Shown here: one piece after another, positions 52,607-62,330 of the stretch
Layout of the letters: every line of letters starts with the position of its first letter
Numbering within the stretch: the first letter of the stretch is position 1
Origin: Xanthostigma xanthostigma
Lineage: Eukaryota > Arthropoda > Insecta > Raphidioptera > Raphidiidae
Direction: 5' to 3'
Length of the DNA: 64,000 nt
Assembly (NCBI GenBank): GCA_963575645.1
Contig: OY754473.1
Location: forward strand, 3,100,001-3,164,000
Program-made: the position numbers and the translations under genes
Notes under the pieces: model-generated
Told to the model about the DNA's origin: nothing
The model's database searches: none
Seen by the model: the letters and a program-made list of their open reading frames with translations, nothing else

Positions 52607-52860
52607 TCTCTCTCGTTATATCTTCACTAACTTATATCTCCCTCTCAACTTCCGTTCGCCTCTAGCGATCACGCACCGTTCGCCTCGTCCGATGATGCAC
52701 TTCCGTAAACGCTTTCGTCAGGCATTTACCAGCTTACTCCTCAAGTCAAGCGTGCCTAAAGAAGTTTTACTTCAACAAATAACTAGTAAAAAAATTGGAG
52801 GGATTAAAAAAAGGTTTTATATGATAGATGCGGTGAAGAGTTTTGGAAATACATATCAAT

Positions 52861-53018
52861 ATTAGATGCTTGGGAAGACCACAATCCAAAAAAATTTTAA
52901 TATGATGTAATCTGATGATGTACCTATTATGATACGAAAGCAGCTCATTAAAGGTTTTTTAAACTTTTTAAACAAAATTTTTTTTTGGATTGTGGTCTTC
53001 CCAAGCATCTAATATTAA
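52861..53018. mobile_element. MITE with 33-bp TIRs
   Basis: TATTAGATGCTTGGGAAGAC with CACAATCCAAAAAAA pairs with the complement at the right. The length is 158 bp. The core is AT-rich with no frame. Confidence 0.8.
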
Positions 53019-53019
53019 T

Positions 53020-53230
53020 AAATAGTTGGCAAAACCAAAAGTGCACATCCCGCAAGTTTTCCACTGTATGATAAAAAAGTAACAATTAAAAAATATTTTT
53101 AATAAATTTAAAAAGATTTAAAAATTTAAAGAAATAAATAATTAAAAATTGAAAAAATATTTTTTTTAAGTTTGCAAAAATAAAAAAAATTAAGAACTAT
53201 ACATAATATAATATATAATTAATATCAAGT
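53020..53230 (+). repeat. AT-rich dispersed repeat (AGTGCACATCCCGC type)
   Basis: GTTGGCAAAACCAAAAGTGC, ACATCCCGCAAGTTTTCCA and AAGTTTGCAAAAATAAAAAA occur in the same order at 57435-57575, which lacks ~35 bases in the middle. Confidence 0.75.
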
Positions 53231-53282
53231 GGAATAAAATAAAACAAAATAAAAAGAAAAAAAAAAGAAAAAAATCAATGAT

Positions 53283-53353
53283 CTCGTAAGGAATCGAACC
53301 CAGGACCTTGCGCTGGGGGATCCAACGGCATAACCATTACGCCACGGCGCCCT
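53283..53353 (-). other. tRNA-like SINE head
   Basis: On the minus strand GGCGCCGTGGCGTAATGG and GGTCCTGGGTTCGATTCC give A-box-like and B-box elements at the right spacing. An A/T-rich tail follows (53235-53280). The anticodon stem does not pair, so this is not a functional tRNA gene. Confidence 0.5.
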
Positions 53354-54244
53354 ATTACGTGTAGTGGTGTTATCACGGTATAGAAGTGTAGCACTTGTTT
53401 TATGGATTACACTATATTTACACAGCAATTATTATATTGTTTTTTTAAACTATTAGCTGTCAAAAATAATAAAATAAAACTGTTTATAAAAATTAAACTA
53501 CTGAACACATTTTAGTGAATTTAAATAGGGTTCTGGTCTGATAGTAAACAAAGTGAATAAAATATAACCCAAGGCAATCCGACCAAAATTGCGATCTGTA
53601 GAGTCGTGACGTACGTACATACGTACGTACATACGTACAGACCAACCGACAACTGCTGTTTGTGATTTTCAATTACAATTTTAATAGTATTTATGAACTC
53701 GAATTGATTTAAAAATGGTTCTGTTTTATAGATTAGAATCTCCTCTTTTCAAAAAGCTTCATTTTGAATGGATTTCGTGTGAAATTAACTTAGATATAAC
53801 TTCTTATATGAACGAAAGTCAGCTCTGACGCACAAAGCGATAATAAAGCACATACCGCTAGTTTAGCGGTATGTGCAAAAAGGTTTTTAATCTTGGAGCA
53901 GTGACGCCGCTGGGCCGCAATAAAACAGAGCGGATTGAAGTGCGTGAGCAAAGTAAGTGCACTCTGTTGCACTAAAAGCTTTAATACATCATTTCGCTGC
54001 GATGTCAGATTCGCTCAGCGTAACAACAACAGTAACAGCAGCAGCGGCAGCTGGCCCTTTGCTCCTCCTCCAATCAATTCTAATGACGACGTGCTCTACA
54101 ATCTACTTACTTACACATATATCATACTGGCTTTCGGGCCCGGATTCGCCCGAGTAGATTTTGCTGTGCCATGAGTGAAGAGCAACGTTTTTCATTTTAC
54201 TACATCTCTAAAGCTTAGGTTTTATATGATACCAGGACCGTAAC
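53354..54244. other. No supported gene; GTAC-rich microsatellite at 53607-53640
   Basis: GACGTACGTACATACGTACG is part of a 34-base tract. A (CAG)-rich patch (AACAGCAGCAGCGGCAGC) lies near 54034. Overlapping frames at 53935-54174 include serine/alanine runs from it and are not supported as genes. Confidence 0.4.
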
Positions 54245-54875
54245 TAGGCAGGGGCAACAGAAGCCCAGTAATGAGCGAGTCGTTCATAATGAACGACTCC
54301 TTCCTCGGAGCGGAGCGAGTCGCTCTTTTTCTTGTGAATGACTCACTCCGAGCGCCATTACTCTGTGCTGAGCTGTTCTGTACTGTTGCATTCGCACATT
54401 TACAGAGCGCACACAGCACAGGCCACAGAGGAACTAATGAATTTTGCATGTACGGAGTTATTTTTGCTGAGTCCATTAATGTTGATTGACACACTGTAAG
54501 TGTAATGGTACTAAGCTTAACAGTGACTTAAACCATTCACATTGACGTCGTTGACAAAGATATAATATTGCAACAATAAACATTATTATTGTTAAGCTTT
54601 TATTATACTTTATAGTTTATCCGAAATGCGAATAATATAAGATCAGAATCATATTAAAATGAGCTCAAAGCTGAGTGTGTATTGTGCTGTGCAATGCTAA
54701 GTAACTCCTGAGCATGTATGATGACAGTTCACACCTCTGCAGTCTGCACTCTTGTGTAGTGCGTACTGTCTAGTGTCGCTCCTTTAAACGACTCCCTCAG
54801 AGCGACTCTTTTTAGTGAGCGGAGCGCACGGAGCCAGCTCCCAATAAAGAGTCATGTGGACACATCTCTAAAGCC
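54245..54875 (-). mobile_element. hAT-like element with GAGTCG motifs, incomplete
   Basis: Read on the minus strand the right edge gives TTAGAGATGTGTCCACATGA, a hAT-type terminus, followed by several GAGTCGCTC and GGAGTCGTT motifs. A second cluster of the same motifs (GAGCGAGTCGTTCATAATGA, GAGCGAGTCGCTC) is at 54265-54330. A clean left terminus was not found. Confidence 0.45.
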
Positions 54876-55252
54876 CAGACGGGAGGGCCCGACCAGAAAG
54901 ATCGAAAAAAAATCGTCTAATTCGGTTCACAAAAGTTGGAAATATGAGATATTTAAAAAAAAATCTCCTTTTACCCGCGACGGAACGAAGAAGGTACCTA
55001 TATGCATTTATTTTAAAGTCAATTAAAAACAATTGAACTGATTTAAAAAATATATAATCGGAACCTATTCTAAAAGATTTTGAGCAAAATTTATGTGTAG
55101 ATAAATAAATAATAAATGGTTACACGTTTTTTTCCAGTTAACTGCCCATCTGCAGCTTGAGTGTACTGTCTGCGTCCATAGCCTCAAAAACAAAACATTG
55201 ATACCTAGATGCCGAATTGATAGATATAGGAAAATAGAGATAGGAAAAATGA
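54876..55252. other. No gene seen
   Basis: AT-rich with no second copy recognised. ACTGTCTGCGTCCATAGCC (55165) is unique. Confidence 0.3.
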
Positions 55253-55875
55253 CGAATTATAATTATGTCATGACATAAAAATAATGTATTTTTATTATGT
55301 CATGACATAATAATAATGTATTTTTATTATGTCATGACATAATAATAATGTATTTTTATTATGTCATGACATAATAATAATGTATTTTTATTATGTCATG
55401 ACATAATAATAATGTATTTTTATTATCTTGCGACATAAAAATAATTATAAATACTTTTATGGCACGCCGTTTTACTATTTAATAGTAAAATATTTTTCCA
55501 AAAATTATAAAAATATTTAAAAATTTTAATATCAGAAAAAAAGTTTTGAGTGAATTTTGCTTATGTGGTGACATAATAAAAACACATTATTATTATGTCA
55601 TGACATAATAAAAATACATTATTTTTATGTCATGACATAATTATAATTCGTCGTTTTTCCTATCTCTTCCTATGTATAAGCATGTAATTTTATGTCATGA
55701 CATAAAAATAATGTATTTTTATTATGTCATGACATAATAATAATGTATTTTTATTATGTCACCACATAAAAAAAATTCACTCAACATTTTTTTTCTGATA
55801 TTATAATTGTTAAATATTTTTACAATTTTTGGAAAAATATTTTACTATTAAATAGTAAAACGGCATGCCATTATA
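55253..55875. mobile_element. Fold-back element with 32-bp palindromic units
   Basis: TGTCATGACA, a perfect 10-bp palindrome, occurs at 55266, 55298, 55330, 55362 and 55394 at an exact 32-base period. It recurs in the other half near 55599, 55632, 55692 and 55725. Degenerate forms (CTTGCGACA, TGTGGTGACA, TGTCACCACA) close the arrays. Outer arms share TGCCGTTTTACTATTTAATAG and its complement. Confidence 0.85.
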
Positions 55876-56314
55876 GATACAAAATACCAAACAGTCAGTA
55901 CACCCAAAAAAAATAAAGGTACCTACTTTATAATATGACGGCATCTAAATAGTATATTATAATTATAGACGCTCGACAGCTAAGGTTTAGTTCAGCATTT
56001 AACTCTAACAACAGCCAGCGATGCGTAATGATAGGGGAGAGTAATTGAAACCAATTCCAATATTTGGTTAAGTGCTTCCTTTCAAAATAATATAATATAA
56101 CGTGGTATATTGCTAATGACAACATATCGAAATCAATAAACGAAATCAAACGTAACGTAACATTAACGTAAGGCTTTTTATTTTCAGAATCGAATTGTCA
56201 AGGGGGTGTCGAAACACATTTTTGAGGTAAGTGCAAAAATTACACAATGTTTTATACAGGTGAGGCAACTGTTTTGGGATAGATCTGTAACGAAATAGAA
56301 AAAATGTCGTATCC
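55876..56314. other. No gene seen
   Basis: AT-rich. The 73-codon minus frame (55928-56149) has no recognisable feature. Confidence 0.35.
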
Positions 56315-56812
56315 ATCATATATATCGCTAAGGTTAAAGATGTTTGCCTCCCTTTTTAGAAAAAACTTCACAATTTCTCCACATAAATTATATATCATTT
56401 TACAGATAATTGCTTGCTCTACTGACATCGACAACTAAAAAATTTATTATTGCTTTTGTTTTTATAAATTAATTAATTAACAGCAACGCTGAACAACGTC
56501 TGCCATCTAACGGCTTTAATTTTGAAACAGCGAGCGACGCTGAACAACGTCACAGCAATGCTGCATGATGCCATCTGGCTTAGCTCAACGCTTTTGCTAC
56601 TTGCGCCTCTATATGACAATTTTAGTAAAATATTTCTTCGATCTGTCATCTGAGCTTCATATTGTAATACAACAAAAAGAAGAACGTTATAAGCAGTGTG
56701 CAAAATTAGAAACTAATTGAATACCTGCAATCATATTTAAAAAAAATTTTGTAAAGTGATAATTATTATACTTATTTAGTGCGAATAATTCGCACAGCTC
56801 ACATTAGTTTAG
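56315..56812 (-). repeat. R4 repeat, inverted full copy
   Basis: Contains the extension AAAGATGTTTGCCTCCCTTT, then GTCGATGTCAGTAGAGC (complement), the TGCCATCT modules and the terminal GTGCGAATAATTCGCAC. It lacks one internal module block present at 19620 and 21590. Confidence 0.8.
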
Positions 56813-56869
56813 AATAATTTTCCTTTTACATGGATACTCAGAAATTAGAATAAAACATCATATTAGTAC

Positions 56870-57180
56870 GCGCCACGAATCTAAAAGGCTCGGAAGTTAG
56901 ATGCGAACGCAGGCTTGCGCTTGTACAGTCTGTTGAAAAACTACAAACTCGCAACTCATCGAAACTAAAATAGCAATAACAACTTGACAATAGCGTACTC
57001 GACTGTACTTTAAAGCAGGAAAGCGACACAAAGGCAACGAGCGATCACGGCCAATCACCGACGAGCGCACGTTCCGTGCAGGTAGCTGGGAGGTGTTGGG
57101 AGTCACAACGGCTCTAAAATGTGCCTTTGCGACGCTGTTTGTGACTAACTTCCGAACCTTTTAGATCCGTGGCGCGTACT
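56870..57180. mobile_element. MITE with TAGTACGCGCCAC ends
   Basis: TAGTACGCGCCACGAATCTA with AAAGGCTCGGAAGTTAG at the left pairs with CTAACTTCCGAACCTTTTAG with ATCCGTGGCGCGTACTA at the right. One end alone also occurs at 36925-36955. The minus frames of 63-69 codons across it are not supported. Confidence 0.8.
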
Positions 57181-57229
57181 ATACTTTCTTTACCTTAGAT
57201 ATCGTAGCTTACACTTAATTCCCATTTTT

Positions 57230-57578
57230 ACCCGACTGCGGCGAAGCCAAAAGGAAGGGTTATGAGTTTGGCAATCTATATATGTTTGTATTTACGGATA
57301 TTGCACCATAGCGCCGAAACTATCCGATTTTGATAAATAAGGTGTCAATCGATTCGTTATTATGATCCGGATAACATAGGCTACATTTACTTTTGAATTT
57401 TTGTCCCAGAAGGGAGCAAATTGAAAACAAATAAAAAATAGTTGGCAAGACCAAAAGTGCACATCCCGCTAGTTTTCCATTGTATGATAAAAAAATAACA
57501 ATTAAAAAATATTTTTTATATAATTAAAAATTGAAAAAATATTTTTTTTAAGTTTGCAAAAATAAAAAACAATATTAC
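57230..57578 (+). repeat. Two abutting dispersed repeats
   Basis: 57230-57420 is the CCCGACTGCGGCGAAGCC repeat (second copy of 43645). 57435-57575 is the AGTGCACATCCCGC repeat (second copy of 53020). They are joined by the AAACAAATAAAAAATAG tract that also follows the first at 43855, so they may be one longer unit. Confidence 0.75.
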
Positions 57579-57995
57579 TGGTCAAACGGATGAGCGAATT
57601 GAAACCAAATTTTGGAAAAAATGGACGCATGCGCAGAAGAGATATATGCTATAACTATACTTTTCATAACGGCTTATTATAGTATTTATTTTCTCACGAA
57701 AGTTTCGTTAAATTTTTTTTCTAAACTTAGTTTCGGAAATATTTTAAAAATAAAAAAAAGCAGCCGTTCTTTTGTTTTGTAGATCTGTCAGAAATAAACT
57801 AGTTACGCAGCATGCTTTGATTAATTTTTACTTATGTAGATAATTATGACAACGGATAGCAAATATCATATCGAATACTAGCCGTTATCCGCGTCACAGC
57901 GCTCGATATCAGAAATTTTATTTTCTTTATTATAAACATTAATGTCAACATTTTTGAAGTTGGAATGGTCCCGTCGCTCAATTGGCTGAATTGTT
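57579..57995 (+). repeat. R3 repeat, 5'-truncated copy without R3i
   Basis: Starts within R3 at GGTCAAACGGATGAGCGAAT and ends CTCAATTGGCTGAATTG. At the R3i site it reads straight through (TTTATTATAAACATTAATGT), a second empty form. Confidence 0.75.
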
Positions 57996-57999
57996 TTTA

Positions 58000-58080
58000 C
58001 ACACTTTAAATTAGTTTCACTTGTAAGTTTGTATGTATGTATGTTTGTAACCTCGTTTGGACTACAGCAAGTGGTTTATA
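58000..58080 (+). repeat. Short dispersed repeat also at 22545-22620
   Basis: TTCACTTGTAAGTTTGTATG, (TATG)n and GGACTACAGCAAGTGGT are shared in order, with CGTTTGAACTACAG at 22600. Confidence 0.65.
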
Positions 58081-58113
58081 CTGTTAGTATGTTATGCCAC
58101 TACTGTAAGAGCA

Positions 58114-58200
58114 ATCGTTGACCGAGCGGTCTAAGGCGCTAGTCTTCGCTGACGTCAACCCTCGGATTCACCGGTCGTGGGTTCTAATTCCGTCCACGCC
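58114..58200 (+). other. tRNA(Leu/Ser)-like SINE head
   Basis: GACCGAGCGGTCTAAGGCGC matches the D-arm region of type II (leucine/serine) tRNAs, and GGTCGTGGGTTCTAATTCC is a B box with one change. The acceptor stem is not complementary. It is followed immediately by the left side of a fold-back element. Confidence 0.55.
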
Positions 58201-58204
58201 GAAA

Positions 58205-58775
58205 TAAAAAATGTGTTTTTTTTCGGCAAATTTTTGACAATAAATCGAACTAAAAAGTGGAAAATAAATATAGTTTAAAAAAACTAAAAAACACGCTTTA
58301 TATCGAACTAAAAAGTAAAATTTTTTTTTTAAATAAGCTTAAAACAATAATGAATAAAACAATACTAGTATTACTTACCTATGTATATGTGTGGTTGTAT
58401 TTCAACAACTTTTCGTGCATATAGCCAAAGTTGCTGAGCACGTAATTTAAGATAAAAAAAAAAAAATACTAGTATTATTGTGAAAAAAGCGTGGGGCGCT
58501 TTGCTCCACATTTTCGTACATCGAGCGCCCCACGCTTTTTTCACAATAATACTAGTATTTTTTTTTTTTTATCTTAAATTACGTGCTCAGCAACTTTGGC
58601 TATATGCACGAAAAGTTGTTGAAATACAACCACTCATATACATAGGTAAGTAATACTAGTATTGTTTTATTCATTATTGTTTTAAGCTTATTTTAAAAAA
58701 ATATTTTTTACTTTTTAGTTCGATATACCTAAAGCGTGTTTTTTAGTTTTTTTAAACTATATTTTTACTATTAAC
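58205..58775. mobile_element. Fold-back element, ~240-bp arms
   Basis: Arms share AAAACACGCTTTATATCGAA-like sequence, AACAATACTAGTATTACTTA, AGCAACTTTGGCTATATGCA and CACAATAATACTAGTATT. The tip is GCGTGGGGCGCT against AGCGCCCCACGC around ~20 unpaired bases. Near-identical arms suggest a young insertion or recent conversion. Confidence 0.85.
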
Positions 58776-58779
58776 GAGA

Positions 58780-59134
58780 GAAATGTATAAGTAGGGAAGG
58801 GTTATTGTCGATTTATTCTTTCTCTAAATGCTACACACGTTGACTGCGTGCCATCAGTGAGAAGAATATGAAGAGAAAGCGGTTGTTCAGGAATGGGGCC
58901 CCACAGTGCCTCCGGTCCTCGCGTGGCGGGCAATCACTGTTGTGTTGAGCTTATGACAGTCGACTAGGGGTTTCACGACAGCCGACACGGAGGTGACAAA
59001 AACCACTGTCACAGATTACGCAATGACACGCTTGAATAATCACGCACCGGTGCCAAAGCAAATGTCAGTAATGCGTGTAGAAAAATATCGGGATTTTTAA
59101 GAGATCTCTAAACAAAAAGTAAAAATACATCTAT
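58780..59134. other. No gene seen; unique GC-richer stretch
   Basis: GGAATGGGGCCCCACAGTGC and GACAGCCGACACGGAGGTGA lie in a non-repetitive stretch without a supported frame. Confidence 0.35.
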
Positions 59135-60125
59135 ACTAATATATAAAGCTGAAGAGTTTGTTTGTTTGTTTGGCTGAACGTGCTAATCTCAGAAACTACT
59201 GGTTCGAATTGAAAAAAAAATTTTTTGTTGGATAGCCCATTTATCGAGGAAGGCTATAGGCTATACAGGGTGTCCCATTAAGAATGGGACATAGAACAAC
59301 CGCAGATTCTCCAATTCAAAATAAAACGATTAAGCGAAATATGCTTAGATAAAATGTCACTCGTTTCCGAAATACAGGGTGTTGAAGTTGAAAACTGAAA
59401 AATTATTAATGTCCATAATTTTTTTAATACACCGTATAATTTTACTCAAATCGGCACACTTGTTAAATATCATAAATGCACCTAACAATAAAAAAATTAG
59501 TTCAGTACGCTCTACCAGTGGCGTACGGCAGGAGTAAGTAATGCTTGTACCCCTTCTAAATGTTACGCCGCTGTCTAAATTTTAATTTTGATTATAATTT
59601 TAATTTTTTTGATATTTTCTAAGTCAATAATGTACACTTGTTAGTTTGTTGTAAAGTCATTGGTTTTCGAGATATTCGCAGTTTTTTTAAGACAAAATTG
59701 TAAAAATGAATATTATTAATAATAATACAAATAAAAAGTACATGTCTATCTATCTTTAACTGCGAATATCTCGAAAACCAATGACTTTACAACAAACTGA
59801 CAAGTGTACATTATTGACTTAGAAAATATCAGAGAAATTAAAATTATAGTCAAAATTAAAATTTAGACAGCAGCGTAACATTTAGAAGGGGTACAAGCAT
59901 TACTTACTCCTGCCGTACGCCACTGGTAGAGCGAGTAACATTTTATCTAAGCATATTTCGCTTAATCGTTTTATTTTGAATTGGAGAATCTGCGGTTGTT
60001 TTATGCCCCATTCTTAATGGGACATCCTGTATAATTTCACGCTACGACCAATTGGAGCGGAACATCAATGAAAAATGTTGCAAGATGTATCTCAAAATTG
60101 GTCCGTCTAACAAATATTATCAGGT
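59135..60125 (+). repeat. AAGCTGAAGAGTTTG dispersed repeat, split by a fold-back
   Basis: Left part 59135-59265 (AAGCTGAAGAGTTTGTTTGT, ATCTCAGAAACTACTGGTTC, TTATCGAGGAAGGCTATAGG) and right part 60030-60125 (TTTCACGCTACGACCAATTG, AATGAAAAATGTTGCAAG) are the two pieces of a repeat I recognise from Lepidoptera and other arthropods. Confidence 0.75.
59266..60029. mobile_element. 764-bp fold-back element, TATA target duplication
   Basis: CAGGGTGTCCCATTAAGAAT and its near-complement ATTCTTAATGGGACATCCTG bound the element, with TATA on both sides (59262-59265 and 60030-60033). Arms share ACAACCGCAGATTCTCCAAT, AGTGGCGTACGGCAGGAG, TGTACACTTGT and GTAAAGTCATTGGTTTTCGA. Only ~60 central bases and one ~110-bp left-arm stretch (59380-59500) are unpaired. 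No frame is present. Confidence 0.85.
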
Positions 60126-60172
60126 GAAATTCCCTAACTTAATATTGCAATATTAGCGCGCCACGTTCACAA

Positions 60173-60246
60173 GCCCGGATAGCTCAGTCGGTAGAGCGTA
60201 AGACTCTTATAATGCCAGGGCCTTGGGTTCAATCCCCACGTTGGCG
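60173..60246 (+). other. tRNA-Lys(CUU)-like sequence, degenerate
   Basis: GCCCGGATAGCTCAGTCGGT with AGAGCGTAAGACTCTTATAA matches eukaryotic tRNA-Lys through the D arm and the CTCTTAT anticodon loop. GGGTTCAATCCCCACGTTGG supplies the T arm. The anticodon stem is disrupted by extra bases and the acceptor stem ends TTGGCG instead of TTGGGCG, so it is a pseudogene or SINE head. It is the closest thing to a tRNA gene here. Confidence 0.6.
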
Positions 60247-60290
60247 AATATATTTTTATTTTTTTTATTTTCTACATTGCTTTCTTATAA

Positions 60291-60590
60291 TAGTCAGAGT
60301 GCCCATCGGCAAAAATTTTATTGACACATACTCTCCCCAAACTTTGTATATTATGGCTTCATTAGGCCTATAGTCTGACACCTATTTCCTCTATGAAATT
60401 CTTGATTTTGGGGCGTTTTCCTTCTAAATTTTCCGAAAAATGTCGTTTTGACGACATGTTAAAATTTATAGATACTGTTTGTTTTTTTAACTGGATAGCT
60501 TAAAAACTTCAACCAAAACACTTAAATAATGTTCTCTGACAAATAACATGAACCATTTAAAATATCTGACACCTCGAATATGTCGAACAT
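60291..60590 (+). mobile_element. R7 fold-back, left arm only
   Basis: Matches 13641-13915 from GTCAGAGTGCCC through CACCTCGAATATGTCGAA, but stops there. It carries AATGTCGTTTTGACGACATG, which in the complete copy lies in the right arm. A tRNA-like head and an AT-rich tail precede it, as at 13507. Confidence 0.8.
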
Positions 60591-61106
60591 ATTAGATACT
60601 ACTTTTACTCTTTGACAGTGTTGAAATTCGACGGAGCGAAAATATTTGGAAAATTTTAAAAGTTCCTAGCCTTTTTTGTGTACCACCCTATAATAATACA
60701 CAGTTATTTTATTATTTGAAATTTTGTTATTCTCTACATATCATATAATATTGTTATCTAAAAATACGACGAAAAAACGAAAAAAACATGTTGCTGTGTT
60801 TGAAAAAATTGCGAGTGCCTCTAAAATTCAATGATGTCAGTTGTTTTATCGAATTTATGTTGAGAGAAATGAAGTTAACGTTTGTAACTGGTAGTTTATC
60901 ATTGGCGCAGCCCTAGTGTAGGTTATAGTAAATATTCAAATAACAAATTGTGCACTATAAAATAATATTTTTCATTTTTACGTTGTAATATATTATTGCT
61001 GCCAACCTAGCAAAAATACAAATATATTTGATTAACGATGATGACAGCAGTCGACAGTAGTACCAATAGACTAACTATAACCATAGAGCTAAACTGTTAT
61101 CTCTGA
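60591..61106. other. No gene seen
   Basis: AT-rich unique sequence with no supported frame. Confidence 0.35.
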
Positions 61107-61735
61107 ATCTTCTTGGTTTTCGGACTTGTAAGCCGTGGGTCAATAGTTGTTCTACCTGATGCCTGCAGACCATAGATATAGGTATATAGTAGTAGATAGC
61201 GGATGCGTATCCTTGAGCATTGTACGGAATGGTTCCAATTAGAAGCCATTTTGTACGTAAAAAGCGCGCCAGATTCAAAAATATTCATTATTTTATAATA
61301 TGATTTTATTGAGAAAAACAAGAAAACTCACTGTAAACAGTGATATTTCGCTCCAAAACCTATTTTTATATTGAAACGTTTCAAAAATTACAAAACTGAG
61401 CATAAATATAATATAAAAGCTTAGAACATTTTACATTGTCAGATTGGCATCAATGTTTGTCAACCTTGTAAGCTTTTACATTATATTTATGCCCAATTTT
61501 GTAATTTTTGAAACGTTTCAGTTTAAAAATAGGTTTTGGAGCGAAATATCACTGTTTACTGTGAGTTTTGTTGTTTTTCTCAATAAAATCGTATTATAAA
61601 ATAATTAATATTTTTGAATCTCGCGCGATTTTTACGGCGTTTTCCACATACAAAATGGTTTCTAAAGGGGACAGGGGGCGCTAGTGTATCCGCAATCTAT
61701 TAAACATATTATATATCTATGCTGTAGACACATTC
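61107..61735. mobile_element. Fold-back element preceded by a CTTGTAAGCCGTGG fragment
   Basis: 61107-61150 is a single arm of the unit at 36728. From 61160 to 61735 the sequence folds back: CCATAGATATAGG, AGATAGCGGATGCGTATCC, AAAGCGCGCCAGATTCAAAA, CTGTAAACAGTGATATTTCG and AACGTTTCAAAAATTACAAA are repeated in reverse. Arms are ~280 bases. Minus-strand frames at 61075-61321 lie in the arm. Confidence 0.8.
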
Positions 61736-62032
61736 GCCGAGAGGTCTCGCCGAGAAATTGGGTATATAAAGCGAGCGCCCTGTTATGACATCTTGCGGAA
61801 CTTTTGACGGAATCGAGATATTAGCGTAGGCTCCAACAGTTCTCTATGTATCGTTAGTCTAACGTTCTCTGCCTGTTTGTTGAGGGAATGCCGCATTCTC
61901 TGAAGTAACGTGAAGTTCACTTTCTACGGCAAGCAACGATACTGCAAAAATGTTGACAGATAAAATCATAAAATAATATTTTGATGTTCAAACTAAAAAC
62001 TTTTACTTCACATTTACAAAATTTTAAATTTA
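61736..62032. other. No gene seen
   Basis: Contains GGGTATATAAAGCGAGCGCC (61760), a TATA-like sequence. No initiator or frame could be tied to it. Confidence 0.35.
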
Positions 62033-62330
62033 TATTGTAACACCACGTCTCAAAAAGTCACGCCGCCACTAGTGTACCCTGGTGATCATGTGGAGAAACA
62101 GAGACAAGATGGTAGCGGAGCGTATGAACTAGGAAGTAGTGTTCATGTTAAAAAAAAACTTAAATTAATAAATGTATTGAATTAAATAATATTCATGTTA
62201 CAAACTTACGTTAATAAATATGTTGAATTGAATAATATTCATGTTACAAACTTACGTTAATAAATATGTTGCATTAAATATTATTCATGTTACAAACTTA
62301 CGTTAATAAATATGTTAAATAAAATAATAA
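62033..62330 (+). repeat. R6 retroposon-like repeat, long tail
   Basis: The body ATTGTAACACCACGTCTCAA to GTAGTGTTCATGTTAAAAA matches 21038. The tail has three full ~46-base units of AATATTCATGTTACAAACTT with ACGTTAATAAATATGTTG plus a partial first unit, against about two at 21038. Confidence 0.8.

Noticed and set aside
52152..52865. Repeat protein of 149 or 226 residues
   Set aside because: Frames are open on both strands because the 57-bp period is divisible by three; nothing else supports coding.
55253..55875. CRISPR-like array of palindromic repeats
   Set aside because: Spacing is a constant 32 bases with near-identical spacers in an evidently eukaryotic, transposon-rich context; this is a tandem repeat.
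60173..60246. Functional tRNA-Lys gene
   Set aside because: The D arm, CTT anticodon and T arm look right, but the anticodon stem carries extra unpaired bases and the acceptor stem is one base short. It is kept only as a tRNA-like sequence.
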